Source: Iodobacter arcticus (GTDB taxonomy: Bacteria; Pseudomonadota; Gammaproteobacteria; Burkholderiales; Chitinibacteraceae). From it: 64,000 bases of DNA. This document shows, in pieces, positions 33,628-42,901 of this stretch. A program made the translations under genes and the position numbers. Where the stretch lies: positions 1-64,000 of the forward strand of contig NZ_JBHTBQ010000044.1 in the NCBI RefSeq assembly GCF_042664895.1, read 5' to 3'. Each line of letters starts with the position of its first letter. Positions within the stretch are counted from its first letter, which is position 1. The notes beneath the pieces are model-generated. The model ran no database searches, was not told the origin of the DNA, and saw nothing but the letters and a program-made list of their open reading frames with translations.

Positions 33628-35331
33628 ATGACTACTGCTACTCTGTCCGGCTCCATGGAAAGCTTTGCCGCTCTATTCGAAGAAAGCCTAACGCGTCAGG
33701 AAATGCGCGCCGGTGAAGTGATCACTGCTGAAGTGGTTGCTATCGACCATAACTTCGTGACCGTGAATGCTGGCCTGAAGTCCGAGTCGCTCATCCCGCT
33801 CGAAGAATTCAAAAACGACAACGGCGAACTTGACGTTAAAGTTGGCGATTTCGTTCCTGTTGCAATTGATAGCCTCGAAAACGGCTACGGCGAAACTAAA
33901 CTCTCCCGCGAAAAAGCTAAACGCTTGGCTGCGTGGATTGAGCTTGAAGACTGCCTCGAAAAAGCCATGGTAATGACCGGTGTTATTTCCGGTAAGGTTA
34001 AGGGTGGTCTGACTGTTATGGTTAACGGTCTGCGCGCATTCTTGCCAGGTTCTTTGGTTGATATTCGTCCGGTTAAAGACACCACTCCATTCGAAGGCAA
34101 GCAAATCGAATTCAAGGTGATCAAGCTTGACCGTAAGCGTAACAACGTTGTTGTTTCGCGTCGTGCTGTGCTTGAAGAGTCCTTGGGCGAAGAGCGTCAA
34201 AAACTCCTTGAAACACTCAAGGAAGGCGCAATCATCAAGGGTATCGTTAAAAACATCACAGACTACGGCGCGTTCGTTGATCTGGGTGGTATTGACGGTC
34301 TGTTGCACATCACTGACTTGGCTTGGCGTCGTGTGAAGCACCCATCCGAAGTTCTGGCTGTTGGCGATGAAGTTGAAGCTAAGGTTCTGAAATTCGATCA
34401 AGAGAAGAACCGCGTATCTCTGGGTCTGAAGCAATTGGGCGAAGATCCTTGGGTTGGTTTGTCACGTCGTTACCCATCGGGTACACGTATGTTCGGTAAG
34501 GTTACTAACCTTACAGACTACGGCGCATTCGTTGAAATCGAACAAGGCATCGAAGGTCTGGTTCACGTTTCAGAAATGGATTGGACTAACAAAAACGTTC
34601 ATCCATCCAAGGTTGTTCAGCTTGGCGATGAAGTAGAAGTAATGATTCTGGATATCGACGAAGAAAAACGTCGTATCTCACTGGGTATGAAACAGTGCAT
34701 GGCTAACCCATGGGATGATTTCGCTGAAAACTTCAAGAAGGGTGACAAGATCAAGGGCGCTATCAAGTCTATTACTGACTTCGGTGTGTTCGTTGGTCTG
34801 GCTGGCGGTATCGACGGTCTGGTTCACTTGTCTGATCTTTCTTGGAACGTGGCTGGCGAAGAAGCTGTTCGCAACTACAAGAAAGGCGATGAAGTTGAAG
34901 CGATGGTTCTGTCTATCGACACTGAAAAAGAACGCATCAGCCTTGGTATCAAGCAAATGGAAGGTGATCCTTTCAATAACTACGTTTCTACTTTCGACAA
35001 AGGTTCCCTTGTTAAGGGTACTGTGAAATCTTTGGATGCTAAGGGCGCGATCATTGCTCTGTCTGAAGAAATCGAAGGTTACCTGCGCTCTACAGAAGTT
35101 TCACGCGATCGCGTTGAAGACATCCGTACTGTGTTGAAAGAAGGCGACGAAGTTGAAGCCATGATCATCAACGTTGATCGTAAGAACCGTTCGATCAATC
35201 TGTCGATCAAAGCGAAAGATTCCGCTGACGAAACAGAAGTAATGAGCAAGCTGTCTACAGAAAGCACAGGCACTGCAGGTACAACTAGCCTTGGCGCTCT
35301 GCTGAAAGCTAAGATGTCCGGCGCTGAGTAA
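33628..35331 (+). CDS. rpsA: 30S ribosomal protein S1
   Basis: S1 binds mRNA and helps it dock on the 30S subunit. The 567 residues hold six S1 (OB-fold) repeats; the later four show the 'DYGAFVDLGGIDGLLHITDL' type of motif. The open frame begins at 33589, but the N-terminus after the ATG at 33628 (MTTATLSGSMESFAALFEES) matches homologues better; the ATG at 33655 is a further alternative. The gene uses mostly favoured codons, as expected for high expression. ihfB starts 16 bases downstream. Confidence 0.96.
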   Translation: MTTATLSGSMESFAALFEESLTRQEMRAGEVITAEVVAIDHNFVTVNAGLKSESLIPLEEFKNDNGELDVKVGDFVPVAIDSLENGYGETKLSREKAKRLAAWIELEDCLEKAMVMTGVISGKVKGGLTVMVNGLRAFLPGSLVDIRPVKDTTPFEGKQIEFKVIKLDRKRNNVVVSRRAVLEESLGEERQKLLETLKEGAIIKGIVKNITDYGAFVDLGGIDGLLHITDLAWRRVKHPSEVLAVGDEVEAKVLKFDQEKNRVSLGLKQLGEDPWVGLSRRYPSGTRMFGKVTNLTDYGAFVEIEQGIEGLVHVSEMDWTNKNVHPSKVVQLGDEVEVMILDIDEEKRRISLGMKQCMANPWDDFAENFKKGDKIKGAIKSITDFGVFVGLAGGIDGLVHLSDLSWNVAGEEAVRNYKKGDEVEAMVLSIDTEKERISLGIKQMEGDPFNNYVSTFDKGSLVKGTVKSLDAKGAIIALSEEIEGYLRSTEVSRDRVEDIRTVLKEGDEVEAMIINVDRKNRSINLSIKAKDSADETEVMSKLSTESTGTAGTTSLGALLKAKMSGAE

Positions 35332-35347
35332 TATGGATCAAGGTGGG

Positions 35348-35632
35348 ATGACCAAGTCCGAGCTTATTGCAAAGCTCGCCCAGCGTTATCCGCAGCTGGT
35401 TGCGAAGGATGCAGAGCTGGCTGTGAAAACCATCTTAGATGCAATGGCCAAGAGCTTGTCTCAAGGCCAGCGCATCGAGATTCGTGGCTTTGGCAGTTTT
35501 GATCTGAATTACCGCCCGCCACGAGTGGGGCGCAATCCGAAATCAGGTACGAAAGTATCGGTTCCGGAAAAATTTGTTCCCCACTTTAAAGCGGGTAAAG
35601 AGCTGAGAGAAAGGGTTGATGCCCTGATTTGA
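35348..35632 (+). CDS. ihfB: Integration host factor subunit beta
   Basis: IHF-beta pairs with IHF-alpha to bend DNA sharply. From the ATG at 35348 the product is 94 residues, the same as in E. coli, starting MTKSELIAKLAQ. 'RIEIRGFGSFDLNYRPPRVG' and 'RNPKSGTKVSVP' form the DNA-binding arm. An in-frame ATG at 35333 would add five residues. The gene directly follows rpsA, as in most proteobacteria, and ends at a strong terminator. Confidence 0.95.
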   Translation: MTKSELIAKLAQRYPQLVAKDAELAVKTILDAMAKSLSQGQRIEIRGFGSFDLNYRPPRVGRNPKSGTKVSVPEKFVPHFKAGKELRERVDALI

Positions 35633-35643
35633 TGTTCTGCTTC

Positions 35644-35672
35644 AAGGCGACACCTCAGGGTGTCGCCTTTTT
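35644..35672 (+). terminator. Terminator after ihfB
   Basis: AAGGCGACACC (35644-35654) and GGTGTCGCCTT (35659-35669) form an 11-bp perfect stem with a TCAG loop, followed by T's. Confidence 0.92.
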
Positions 35673-35784
35673 GCATAAAAGAGCGGTGTATTTCATTCTT
35701 ACTTAATACCAAGTGATTGCTGATCGTTTAGATTGCGCTTAATCGGTTACAATACGGTCTAGCTTATTTCTATGGTTTAGACCA

Positions 35785-36087
35785 ATGCGCTATTTGTTCT
35801 GGCTTATCAAATTCTTTCTATTTGTCATTATGTTTGGTTTTGCAATGCATAATGCCGAACCTGTAGTGCTTAAATTCTTTTTAGGCTACTTCTGGCAGGC
35901 GCCTCTTGCTTTGCTGCTACTGGTTTTCTTTGTGATTGGTGCTGTGTTTGGTCTATTGGCCGCTTTTTCTAAAATTATTCGCTTGCGTCGTGAAGTCGTT
36001 AGCTTAAAAAAAGAATTACGCACCAAACAAACCACCGCAGATTCAGCGCCAGATCTTTTTGTTGAACAACCTCGTGATGCGTTGTAA
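35785..36087 (+). CDS. lapA: LapA family inner membrane protein
   Basis: A 100-residue protein with two membrane helices ('FLFVIMFGFAMHNAEPVVL' and 'LALLLLVFFVIGAVFGLLAA') and a short cytoplasmic coiled tail ('RLRREVVSLKKELRTK'). This is the LapA/DUF1049 architecture. LapA cooperates with LapB in LPS assembly control. It starts eight bases before lapB and has its own gap from ihfB, with a -10-like TACAAT at 35749-35754. Confidence 0.9.
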   Translation: MRYLFWLIKFFLFVIMFGFAMHNAEPVVLKFFLGYFWQAPLALLLLVFFVIGAVFGLLAAFSKIIRLRREVVSLKKELRTKQTTADSAPDLFVEQPRDAL

Positions 36088-36095
36088 ATCCCTTT

Positions 36096-37265
36096 ATGCT
36101 TGAAATTGAATATTGGTGGTTAATTGCCCTGCCAGCATTTTTTGCGCTGGGCTGGTTAGCTGCGCGCGTAGATATTAAACATGTCTTGTCTGAAACACGC
36201 TCCTTGCCGGTGGCGTATTTCAAAGGGCTCAATTACTTATTGAATGGCGAAACCAATCGAGCTGTTGATGTCTATGTGGATATTGCACGTCACCATGCAG
36301 AAACGATTGAATTACAATTTACCCTAGGGCATTTATTCCGTCGCCGTGGGGAATTGGAACGCGCTATTCGTATGCACCAAAAATTATTGGTGCGGCGTGA
36401 GCTCACTGTGGCACAAAGGCAAACTGCACAATTTGAATTGGCCTTAGACTTTATGCAGGCAGGCCTGTTTGATCGGGCTGAGAGCTTGCTGACTGAGCTG
36501 GCAGATACCGATTATGCCCGTCAGGCACGTGTTGAATTACTGGGCGTTTATCAGCAGGAAAAAGCATGGGCGAAAGCAATTGAAACCGCCCAGCAATTGC
36601 GCGATGAGCGTCACACCTATCAGCATGAAATTGCGCAGTTTTATTGTGAGTTAGCATCGCAAGGTGTTTTACGATCCGAGCCTGCTGCTGCCAGAGTCTA
36701 TTTGCAAAAAGCCATCGCAGAGCACCGTAAATGTGCTCGGGCAAATATGCTGCTTGCCGAGCTGGAGATTGCCGCTGGCAATGTTGATGCAGCCATTGAA
36801 GCATGGTTAAGAATTGAATCACAAGAGCCTCTATATATCGCATTAGCTGCAAGAGGTTTGTTGGCCGCATACGATGCACAAGGCCGGGCTAGCGAGGGCA
36901 CTCAGCTTCTGCTTGGTTTGTTGCGGCAATATCCTGAGCTGGATGTGCTGGATCTGGCTTATGAGCGGCTGCTCACCGAGCAAGGCCTGCTGGCCACGCA
37001 TGAGTTTGTTCGCGAGCGTCTTAAAGCGCATCCAACCATGCCCAGTTTGCGCAAAGTACTGGAAGCGCACCTTTTAGTCGCACCAGACGATCAGAAAGTT
37101 GAGCTGGAGCTGATTGTGAAGCTGATTCACGATGCAACACGCGAGCAAACCATGTATCGCTGCACGCATTGTGGCTTTAAAGCAAAGCAATATTTCTGGC
37201 ATTGCCCTGCATGTACCGAGTGGGAAACATTTCCGCCTGTGCGCGGCGCGCAAAAATCCAGCTGA
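36096..37265 (+). CDS. lapB: LPS assembly protein B (YciM)
   Basis: LapB recruits LpxC to the FtsH protease and so sets the rate of lipid A synthesis. The 389 residues show one N-terminal membrane helix ('LIALPAFFALGWLAARV'), a set of TPR repeats (about residues 70-330) and a C-terminal rubredoxin-like zinc/iron site ('YRCTHCGFKAKQYFWHCPAC'), all needed for function in E. coli. It connects with the lipid A genes at 10947-14576. Confidence 0.95.
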   Translation: MLEIEYWWLIALPAFFALGWLAARVDIKHVLSETRSLPVAYFKGLNYLLNGETNRAVDVYVDIARHHAETIELQFTLGHLFRRRGELERAIRMHQKLLVRRELTVAQRQTAQFELALDFMQAGLFDRAESLLTELADTDYARQARVELLGVYQQEKAWAKAIETAQQLRDERHTYQHEIAQFYCELASQGVLRSEPAAARVYLQKAIAEHRKCARANMLLAELEIAAGNVDAAIEAWLRIESQEPLYIALAARGLLAAYDAQGRASEGTQLLLGLLRQYPELDVLDLAYERLLTEQGLLATHEFVRERLKAHPTMPSLRKVLEAHLLVAPDDQKVELELIVKLIHDATREQTMYRCTHCGFKAKQYFWHCPACTEWETFPPVRGAQKSS

Positions 37266-37318
37266 TTGATATTTTAGAATTTGAAGTTATTTAAATAGTT
37301 ATAAACACAGGATCTTGT

Positions 37319-38014
37319 ATGTCTTCCTCATCCAAAGTGGTCGTTGCCCTTGATTATGCAAGTGCTGCCGAAGCATTGGCGTTTGCTGATCGTGTTAACC
37401 CAGCGCTTTGTCGTTTAAAGGTGGGTAAGGAGTTGTTCACTCGTTGCGGCCCTCAATTGATTGAGCAGTTGGTTGCACGTGGTTTTGATGTTTTCTTGGA
37501 TCTTAAATTTCACGATATACCGAACACCGTCGCGCAGGCCTGCAAGGCTGCTGCTGAGCTGGGTGTGTGGATGGTGAATGTTCATGCGAGCGGTGGACGC
37601 CGCATGATGGAAACCACGCGTGATGCGCTGGAAGCATTGCCGCAGCGCCCTTTACTGATTGCTGTTACCGTGTTGACCAGCATGAATAGCAGTGACTTGG
37701 CCGAGTTAATGCTGCCAGAGCCTGCCAAGCAAGTCGAAATGCTGGCACGCCTGACGTATAGCTGCGGCCTGGATGGCGTGGTTTGCTCTGCCCATGAAGC
37801 GGGTTTAGTACGCTCATTAAGTAGCCCTGAGTTCAAATTAGTGACACCGGGGATCCGTCCGGCCAACACGGCGGTAAATGATCAATCCCGTATTATGACG
37901 CCTCAGGAGGCGATTGCAGTAGGCTCCGATTACCTTGTGATTGGCCGCCCAATTACTCAAAGTGAAGATCCTGCTGCAACACTGGCTGCAATTAACGCCA
38001 GCTTAGCGGGGTAG
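37319..38014 (+). CDS. pyrF: Orotidine 5'-phosphate decarboxylase
   Basis: PyrF makes UMP, which PyrH (2186) then uses. The 231 residues form a small TIM barrel. The catalytic Asp-Lys-Asp cluster is in 'DVFLDLKFHDIPNTV'; 'VVALDYAS', 'KVGKELFTRCGP' and 'LVTPGIRPA' complete the site. The order lapA-lapB-pyrF matches many proteobacteria. hldA begins three bases after the stop. Confidence 0.96.
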   Translation: MSSSSKVVVALDYASAAEALAFADRVNPALCRLKVGKELFTRCGPQLIEQLVARGFDVFLDLKFHDIPNTVAQACKAAAELGVWMVNVHASGGRRMMETTRDALEALPQRPLLIAVTVLTSMNSSDLAELMLPEPAKQVEMLARLTYSCGLDGVVCSAHEAGLVRSLSSPEFKLVTPGIRPANTAVNDQSRIMTPQEAIAVGSDYLVIGRPITQSEDPAATLAAINASLAG

Positions 38015-38017
38015 GCG

Positions 38018-38965
38018 ATGCTCTCTCCTGAAGGCAAAAAAATGCTGCAACGCGCTGTTGCAAAGGCGCGTGTGATGGTGGTGGGCGATGTAATGCTTGA
38101 TCGCTATTGGTTTGGCGATGTAGAGCGTATTTCGCCTGAGGCACCTGTGCCGGTGGCGAGAATTCGTCGTACTGAAGAGCGTGCAGGAGGTGCCGCCAAC
38201 GTGGCGCGTAATATTGCGGCACTCGGCGGGCAGGCTTATCTTTTGGCTGTGATTGGTGACGATGAGGCAGGGCGTAGCTTAGAAGACCTATTGCTTACTG
38301 ACAAAGTAAACACTTATTTTCACCGTGATTTGAATATTGATACCACGGTGAAGCTGCGTGTACTGGCAAGGCAGCAACAATTATTGCGGATTGATTTTGA
38401 AAGCGAGCCAAGCCATGAAGTTTTGGCTGCGAAGCTAGATGATTTTAAAGCGCTCTTGCCGAATGTTGATGTGGTGATTTTGTCTGATTATGGTAAAGGT
38501 GGTTTGCGCCATGTGCAGATGATGATTGAAATTGCCCGTGCCGCAGGCAAAACCGTGCTGGTTGATCCTAAGGGCGATGAGTACGAGCGCTACCGCGGCG
38601 CGACTTTGCTAACGCCTAATCGTAGCGAGTTTAAACAGGTCGCTGGAAAGTGGAAAACTGATGACGAGCTGGCAGAAAAAGCCGAGGCCTTACGTGCTTC
38701 CTTGGATTTAGATGCGCTGCTTGTTACCCGTAGTGAAGAGGGCATGACTCTGTTTCGCAAACAAGGCGTCGTGCATAAGCCAACTCATGCGCATGAAGTG
38801 TTTGATGTGTCAGGTGCTGGGGATACCGTAATTGCCACCTTGGGCTTGATGCTGGCAGCGGGTCTGGAGCTGCCAGAGGCAATGGATTGGTCGAATCGTG
38901 CTGCCGGTGTAGTGGTGGCTAAATTGGGTACGGCGGTGGTGGATCCTGATGAGCTATTTGCTTAA
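38018..38965 (+). CDS. hldA: D-glycero-beta-D-manno-heptose 7-phosphate kinase
   Basis: This PfkB/ribokinase-fold enzyme phosphorylates heptose 7-phosphate in ADP-heptose synthesis. The 315 residues show 'MVVGDVMLDRYWFGDVERIS', 'ERAGGAANVARNIAALGG', 'ILSDYGKGGL', 'VDPKGDEY' and the catalytic 'FDVSGAGDTVIATL'. Only the kinase domain of the bifunctional HldE is present; the adenylyltransferase half (hldC type) must be encoded elsewhere. Some neighbours of this group place hldD next to it; here hldD is at 24878. Confidence 0.94.
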   Translation: MLSPEGKKMLQRAVAKARVMVVGDVMLDRYWFGDVERISPEAPVPVARIRRTEERAGGAANVARNIAALGGQAYLLAVIGDDEAGRSLEDLLLTDKVNTYFHRDLNIDTTVKLRVLARQQQLLRIDFESEPSHEVLAAKLDDFKALLPNVDVVILSDYGKGGLRHVQMMIEIARAAGKTVLVDPKGDEYERYRGATLLTPNRSEFKQVAGKWKTDDELAEKAEALRASLDLDALLVTRSEEGMTLFRKQGVVHKPTHAHEVFDVSGAGDTVIATLGLMLAAGLELPEAMDWSNRAAGVVVAKLGTAVVDPDELFA

Positions 38966-38995
38966 ATAAAGTAAGAGTTGATCTGCTTTTAAAAT

Positions 38996-39029
38996 AAAAA
39001 ATGCCGCCATGGTTATGGCGGCATTTTTT
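38996..39029. terminator. Bidirectional terminator hldA / diguanylate cyclase
   Basis: ATGCCGCCAT (39001-39010) and ATGGCGGCAT (39015-39024) form a perfect 10-bp stem with a GGTT loop, flanked by an A run on the left and a T run on the right. It can serve both convergent genes. Confidence 0.92.
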
Positions 39030-39042
39030 ATGGCAATGAGGG

Positions 39043-40851
39043 CTATCTTAAGGCTACACCGGTAGGCGTTTCGGCGATTTCTACGCGGTTTTTCCCTAGC
39101 TTTTTTGCCTGATACATGGCTTGGTCTGCGCGCTCGATGACTTGATCTCTTACTTCGCCGGGTAAAACCAGCGCAACACCCGCACTAAATGTAATTAGCA
39201 GTTTTTCATTATTATTCAGAAAAAAGCGTTTGGTGAGTTCGCGTTGTAAGCGTTGCACCACGCTTACCGCCTCATCAATGCCTGTTTCTGGCAGAATCAA
39301 TACAAATTCTTCGCCACCATAGCGAGCTACAGAATCGCTGGGGCGCAAAAGATCTTTCACTACAGAAACCAAGTGCACAAGTGCAGCATCACCGGCAGCA
39401 TGCCCTTGGCTATCGTTTAATTTTTTAAAGTTGTCGATATCCAATAAGCCAATGCTGAGTGGGCTTTCGCTGCGTAAAGCTCTTGCCAGCTCTACATCAA
39501 ATATTTCTTCTAAACCGCGGCGGTTTAATGCACCTGTTAGCTGATCAGTACGTACTTTCTGGCTAACGTGCGTGAGCTCTTGTTCAAGCTCAAGAATGCG
39601 GTGTTGGGCATGGTCGGCCTGAGCACGGGCTTCGATCAGATCATCCCGTGAGCGGCGCACATCAAGCTGCATGCTGCGTGTGTCACCAAGCAGGGACTCC
39701 AGCACATCTTTGATGCTGCTTAGATTGTTGGCCTGTTGAATTTGCTCGGTATATTCACTGATTTTGCTGTGATATTGATCGGTGCTATCAGACATCACAC
39801 TTAAGCGATCAATAAATGTGGCAATCATGTTTTTAAGGACGGTTTGCGTTTCTACAAGGTTGTGTTTAATTTGCCCTTGTTTGAATAAAACTTCTTTTAG
39901 TCCTGCCTCAGCATCATAAATCACTCGCATATCCAAGGGCTGCGCCATAATGGCTTGTACAACGGCCACTTGCCCGCGCACCCACTCATCTTCAATAACA
40001 ACTTCCGCCATATTGTCAGTTAATAAACGCAGCAAGCCCATTAAGCCGTCGCAAAGTCGTATTTCCTGATCATTTTGCAGTTCTAACCGCAACCAGAATT
40101 TACGTAGCCGTGGCATGAGTTTTTGGGTGCCTGCCTGATTAGTCACCGTAGCCACTTCGGTGGACAGATTGGCTGCCTCTTCTTGTAAGTCAACGTTATG
40201 AGTCAGGCGGGCTTCAATGCCTACGGTGAGTGCAAGGGTGAGTGCATCTCGCCAATCCCGCCAATCTCCATCTTCTGCCGAGGGGGCGGTGTTTGCTGTT
40301 GCGTTGTTGGCCGGGTCAAAGCTGCTGTCTGATAAGGCTTCGGGGCTTTCTCCGCTTTCTACACTGGCACCGGCCCATGCCTTGATCAGTGCGGATAACT
40401 TTTCATTAAGGGAGCTGGCGTCACTGCCAAAATTAATCAGTACTTTTTCTAGTGATTCTTGCTTACGGCTGGGGGTGTAAACAGGGTTGCGTAATTCCCA
40501 TTGACGGATGAGATCACGAATTAAATCTGCCCAGCTGCGGCTTAGGCCGGTTTGCCCACCTTGGCTTTCAATGCTGCGAATAATTAAGGCAGGCATATTT
40601 GCCCAGTTGGATTGACTGGCGTGCTTTTGTATCTGTTCAATATTGCGGTGTAATTCAGGGGTTTGTCTTGGAAAGGCCCCCATGCTGGCGATCAGTCCTT
40701 TAATTGCAGGATGTAATCTGTCGCGCTCAGTGGTCCCGGCAATTTCATGATAAATCGACTCGTAATGATCGGGTGTGGGCGGAACACGGCGCGTTGTGAG
40801 CTGCTTGAGCGTTTCACGAGCAATATCAGTGGGATTGCTGAGCTTTTGCAT
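39043..40851 (-). CDS. Diguanylate cyclase with a long N-terminal region
   Basis: The 602-residue cytoplasmic protein ends in a GGDEF domain (about residues 430-590) with an intact active site, 'ARYGGEEFVLIL', and an RxxD inhibitory site (RPSD) five residues before it, so it should make c-di-GMP and be feedback-inhibited. A coiled coil ('ARAQADHAQHRILELEQEL') links it to about 400 residues with no recognised sensor or membrane segment, rich in helices ('NPTDIARETLKQLTTRRVPP' at the start). The start and the 'PPTPDHYESIYHEI' segment resemble a family of betaproteobacterial cyclases. The signal sensed is unknown. Confidence 0.88.
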   Translation of the reverse strand: MQKLSNPTDIARETLKQLTTRRVPPTPDHYESIYHEIAGTTERDRLHPAIKGLIASMGAFPRQTPELHRNIEQIQKHASQSNWANMPALIIRSIESQGGQTGLSRSWADLIRDLIRQWELRNPVYTPSRKQESLEKVLINFGSDASSLNEKLSALIKAWAGASVESGESPEALSDSSFDPANNATANTAPSAEDGDWRDWRDALTLALTVGIEARLTHNVDLQEEAANLSTEVATVTNQAGTQKLMPRLRKFWLRLELQNDQEIRLCDGLMGLLRLLTDNMAEVVIEDEWVRGQVAVVQAIMAQPLDMRVIYDAEAGLKEVLFKQGQIKHNLVETQTVLKNMIATFIDRLSVMSDSTDQYHSKISEYTEQIQQANNLSSIKDVLESLLGDTRSMQLDVRRSRDDLIEARAQADHAQHRILELEQELTHVSQKVRTDQLTGALNRRGLEEIFDVELARALRSESPLSIGLLDIDNFKKLNDSQGHAAGDAALVHLVSVVKDLLRPSDSVARYGGEEFVLILPETGIDEAVSVVQRLQRELTKRFFLNNNEKLLITFSAGVALVLPGEVRDQVIERADQAMYQAKKLGKNRVEIAETPTGVALR

Positions 40852-40956
40852 GGCAGGTCATTTCAGTTAAGTGGCACAGTAATTATAGTCTATCAAGGTC
40901 GGCCGTGTGGCTTGCGTTGCAGTGGCGAGCTTGCCGTTCGCCACTGCTGTTTGATT

Positions 40957-42135
40957 TTAATGCAGGTGAGGTGAGGGTGTGTCGTTGTTCTCTGGTGTTT
41001 CTATATGTAATAGATCGCCATCTAAGCTGGGGAATAGCGGGTTGCCGCAATCATCGCATTGATCCATGGGAAAAGTGTGCTCGTGAATTACGATATCGGT
41101 GATACCTGATTCACGTAAAATGGTCTCAATTTCGGCGATGCATTCGGTGTGCTCATCTTCTCCGTCAAGGAGTGGCCAGACCACGCCGTGCAGCATGGGC
41201 TCTTCATTGCGTCTTATAAACCCAACCCGGTATTCTTCCAGGCGTTTGCCATGGCATGCGGCAATGACGCAGGTGAGCTGCCGTGCTTCAATATTGAGTA
41301 GTAATTGTAGAAATGACACTGTGGCGCGAAGCGAATAGCCCCTAGAGGCGCGATCAGATTCCCGCCAAGCGGCAAAGTAGGAAACGGGCAGGAGTGATTC
41401 CATTGCGCAGCCGGCAAATAAAGGCTGCAGTGAGCTTAGCCCTTGCTTTTGCCATTGAGCCAATACTTCTTTGCGCGTACTGCCCTCGTCCTCTTGCCAG
41501 CGAAACAGGGCTTGTCCCTTGGGTGCAGCAATGGCCCCCAATAAATAACGGGTATCAGTTAAAAAGGCGGCGGGTTCTGCACTACTGGCTTGCTCGCATG
41601 CCAGTGTGCCATTTTCTGCAGTTAGCTTGGCTAGCATTTTGCTCAGCTTTGCGGTGTTGCAATAGCCTTGGGGGAGCTGATCGGGGCTAAATAAAAAATC
41701 GGCCAAAGATAAGTGAACGCCTTTGGCAAAGACTTGCTCACTTAAGTGTTGGCGTAAATGCTGTGTACGTTCATCGCCGAGTGGGCCGGAAGGGATATTA
41801 AATCGTGACCAAGCTAATAGAGGCACGGCAAACAACACCGTTTGGCACTCTTGTTTGTTGATGGTGATGCTCTGGGTTTCTGTGCATGCTTCAACGAGAT
41901 CGGCTAGCTCATTCCATGCTTGTGGATCTGTTTTAGATAAAGTATCTAGAGCACTGTTGAGCGTGTCTTCATCTTCGTCAGCAATGATCTCTTCGAGTAA
42001 ATCGACGAGCTTATCTTGCCAGAAGCGATCTTCTGCAAGGGTGCATGACAGGGATAGGCTGCTGGCAATGTGGATGAGTTCATCAACTTCAGCTGCACCA
42101 CGGCTACGGCGAACGGTGCGAGGGCGTTTAGTCAT
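40957..42135 (-). CDS. DUF2863 family protein
   Basis: A 392-residue soluble protein resembling DUF2863, a betaproteobacterial family of unknown function. The N-terminus is basic ('RPRTVRRSRGAAEVDELIHI'), followed by a conserved 'CTLAEDRFWQDKL' helix. Near the C-terminus there is a possible metal site, 'QCDDCGNPLFPS'. There is no signal peptide or membrane helix. It is on the minus strand, just before the cyclase gene in transcription order (105-base gap). No function can be assigned. Confidence 0.7.
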   Translation of the reverse strand: MTKRPRTVRRSRGAAEVDELIHIASSLSLSCTLAEDRFWQDKLVDLLEEIIADEDEDTLNSALDTLSKTDPQAWNELADLVEACTETQSITINKQECQTVLFAVPLLAWSRFNIPSGPLGDERTQHLRQHLSEQVFAKGVHLSLADFLFSPDQLPQGYCNTAKLSKMLAKLTAENGTLACEQASSAEPAAFLTDTRYLLGAIAAPKGQALFRWQEDEGSTRKEVLAQWQKQGLSSLQPLFAGCAMESLLPVSYFAAWRESDRASRGYSLRATVSFLQLLLNIEARQLTCVIAACHGKRLEEYRVGFIRRNEEPMLHGVVWPLLDGEDEHTECIAEIETILRESGITDIVIHEHTFPMDQCDDCGNPLFPSLDGDLLHIETPENNDTPSPHLH

Positions 42136-42237
42136 TTTCTCGTTTGATCGTGGTTTATTTAATTGAAATGAATATGCGTTTAATTTTTTTATAGAAAATT
42201 GAGTGCTAAGGCAAGCGGGCTGGTTTTTTTTGTGCGC

Positions 42238-42777
42238 TTATGGCGATATTTTATGGGTGGAATAAAGGTTTGCTTCAAGATAGTGCGTATCAGGCCCGTA
42301 GCGATTGAGCTTGTTTATTATTTTGTTATTAAGCGGCTCAATGAGGGTGAATCCTTGTTTTAGCCAAAAATGCTTTGCGCCCGCAACTGCAATCAATCGC
42401 AGATGGGTAAAGGGGTGTTGCTGTGACCAGGATAAAGCGCTATCCATTAATAAACGGGCTAATCCAGCTCCTTGTGCCTTGGGGTGAACGGCTAAGTCGT
42501 GAATAAAATGAATATTGCAGTGAGTGCTGGCAGGGGGGAGTGGTGCGTTTAAATCGGGAGGGGTATCGCCAGACCATGGATGAGTCAGTAAATAGGCGGA
42601 TACTTCTTCTTGGATGGTTGCAACCCAGCAGCTTGCAGGGGATTGCTGGTGCTTTGCGAGTAAGTGGGCGGCATCTTCGAGTAGCTCGGCAGGGTAGCAG
42701 GCACTCTGGATATCCATGATTGCGGGGATATCGCTAGGGTTGAGGTGACGAATGCGTGTTAGATGCTTTGTTTTCAC
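42238..42777 (-). CDS. GNAT-family N-acetyltransferase
   Basis: A 179-residue GNAT acetyltransferase. 'IRHLNPSDIPAIMDIQSACY' forms the first strand and helix; the acetyl-CoA loop is 'HDLAVHPKAQGAGLARLLMD', and 'LRLIAVAGAKHFWLKQGF' ends the fold. The acceptor substrate is unknown. Its transcript would run from the RhlE side towards DUF2863, with about 100-base gaps on both sides, so it may stand alone. Confidence 0.85.
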   Translation of the reverse strand: MKTKHLTRIRHLNPSDIPAIMDIQSACYPAELLEDAAHLLAKHQQSPASCWVATIQEEVSAYLLTHPWSGDTPPDLNAPLPPASTHCNIHFIHDLAVHPKAQGAGLARLLMDSALSWSQQHPFTHLRLIAVAGAKHFWLKQGFTLIEPLNNKIINKLNRYGPDTHYLEANLYSTHKISP

Positions 42778-42792
42778 GGCTTAGCTCATAAG

Positions 42793-42822
42793 TAAAAACA
42801 GCCCATCGAAAGGATGGGCTGT
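42793..42822 (-). terminator. Terminator of the helicase gene
   Basis: ACAGCCCATC (42798-42807) and GATGGGCTGT (42813-42822) form a 10-bp perfect stem. On the minus strand it is followed by a T run (the AAAAA at 42793-42797), so it ends the helicase transcript before the GNAT gene. Confidence 0.88.
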
Positions 42823-42901
42823 TCATTTAATCTAAAGACGCTGATCTGATTGCTTGCGAACAAGCGCCAGAATAAGGGTTAGATTCAATGGCTAGATACG
42901 C

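Noticed and set aside
33688..34434. 248-codon open frame on the minus strand inside rpsA
   Set aside because: It is an antisense shadow of a highly biased gene; the product (FNF/QT-rich, low complexity) looks unlike a real protein and has no ribosome-binding site.
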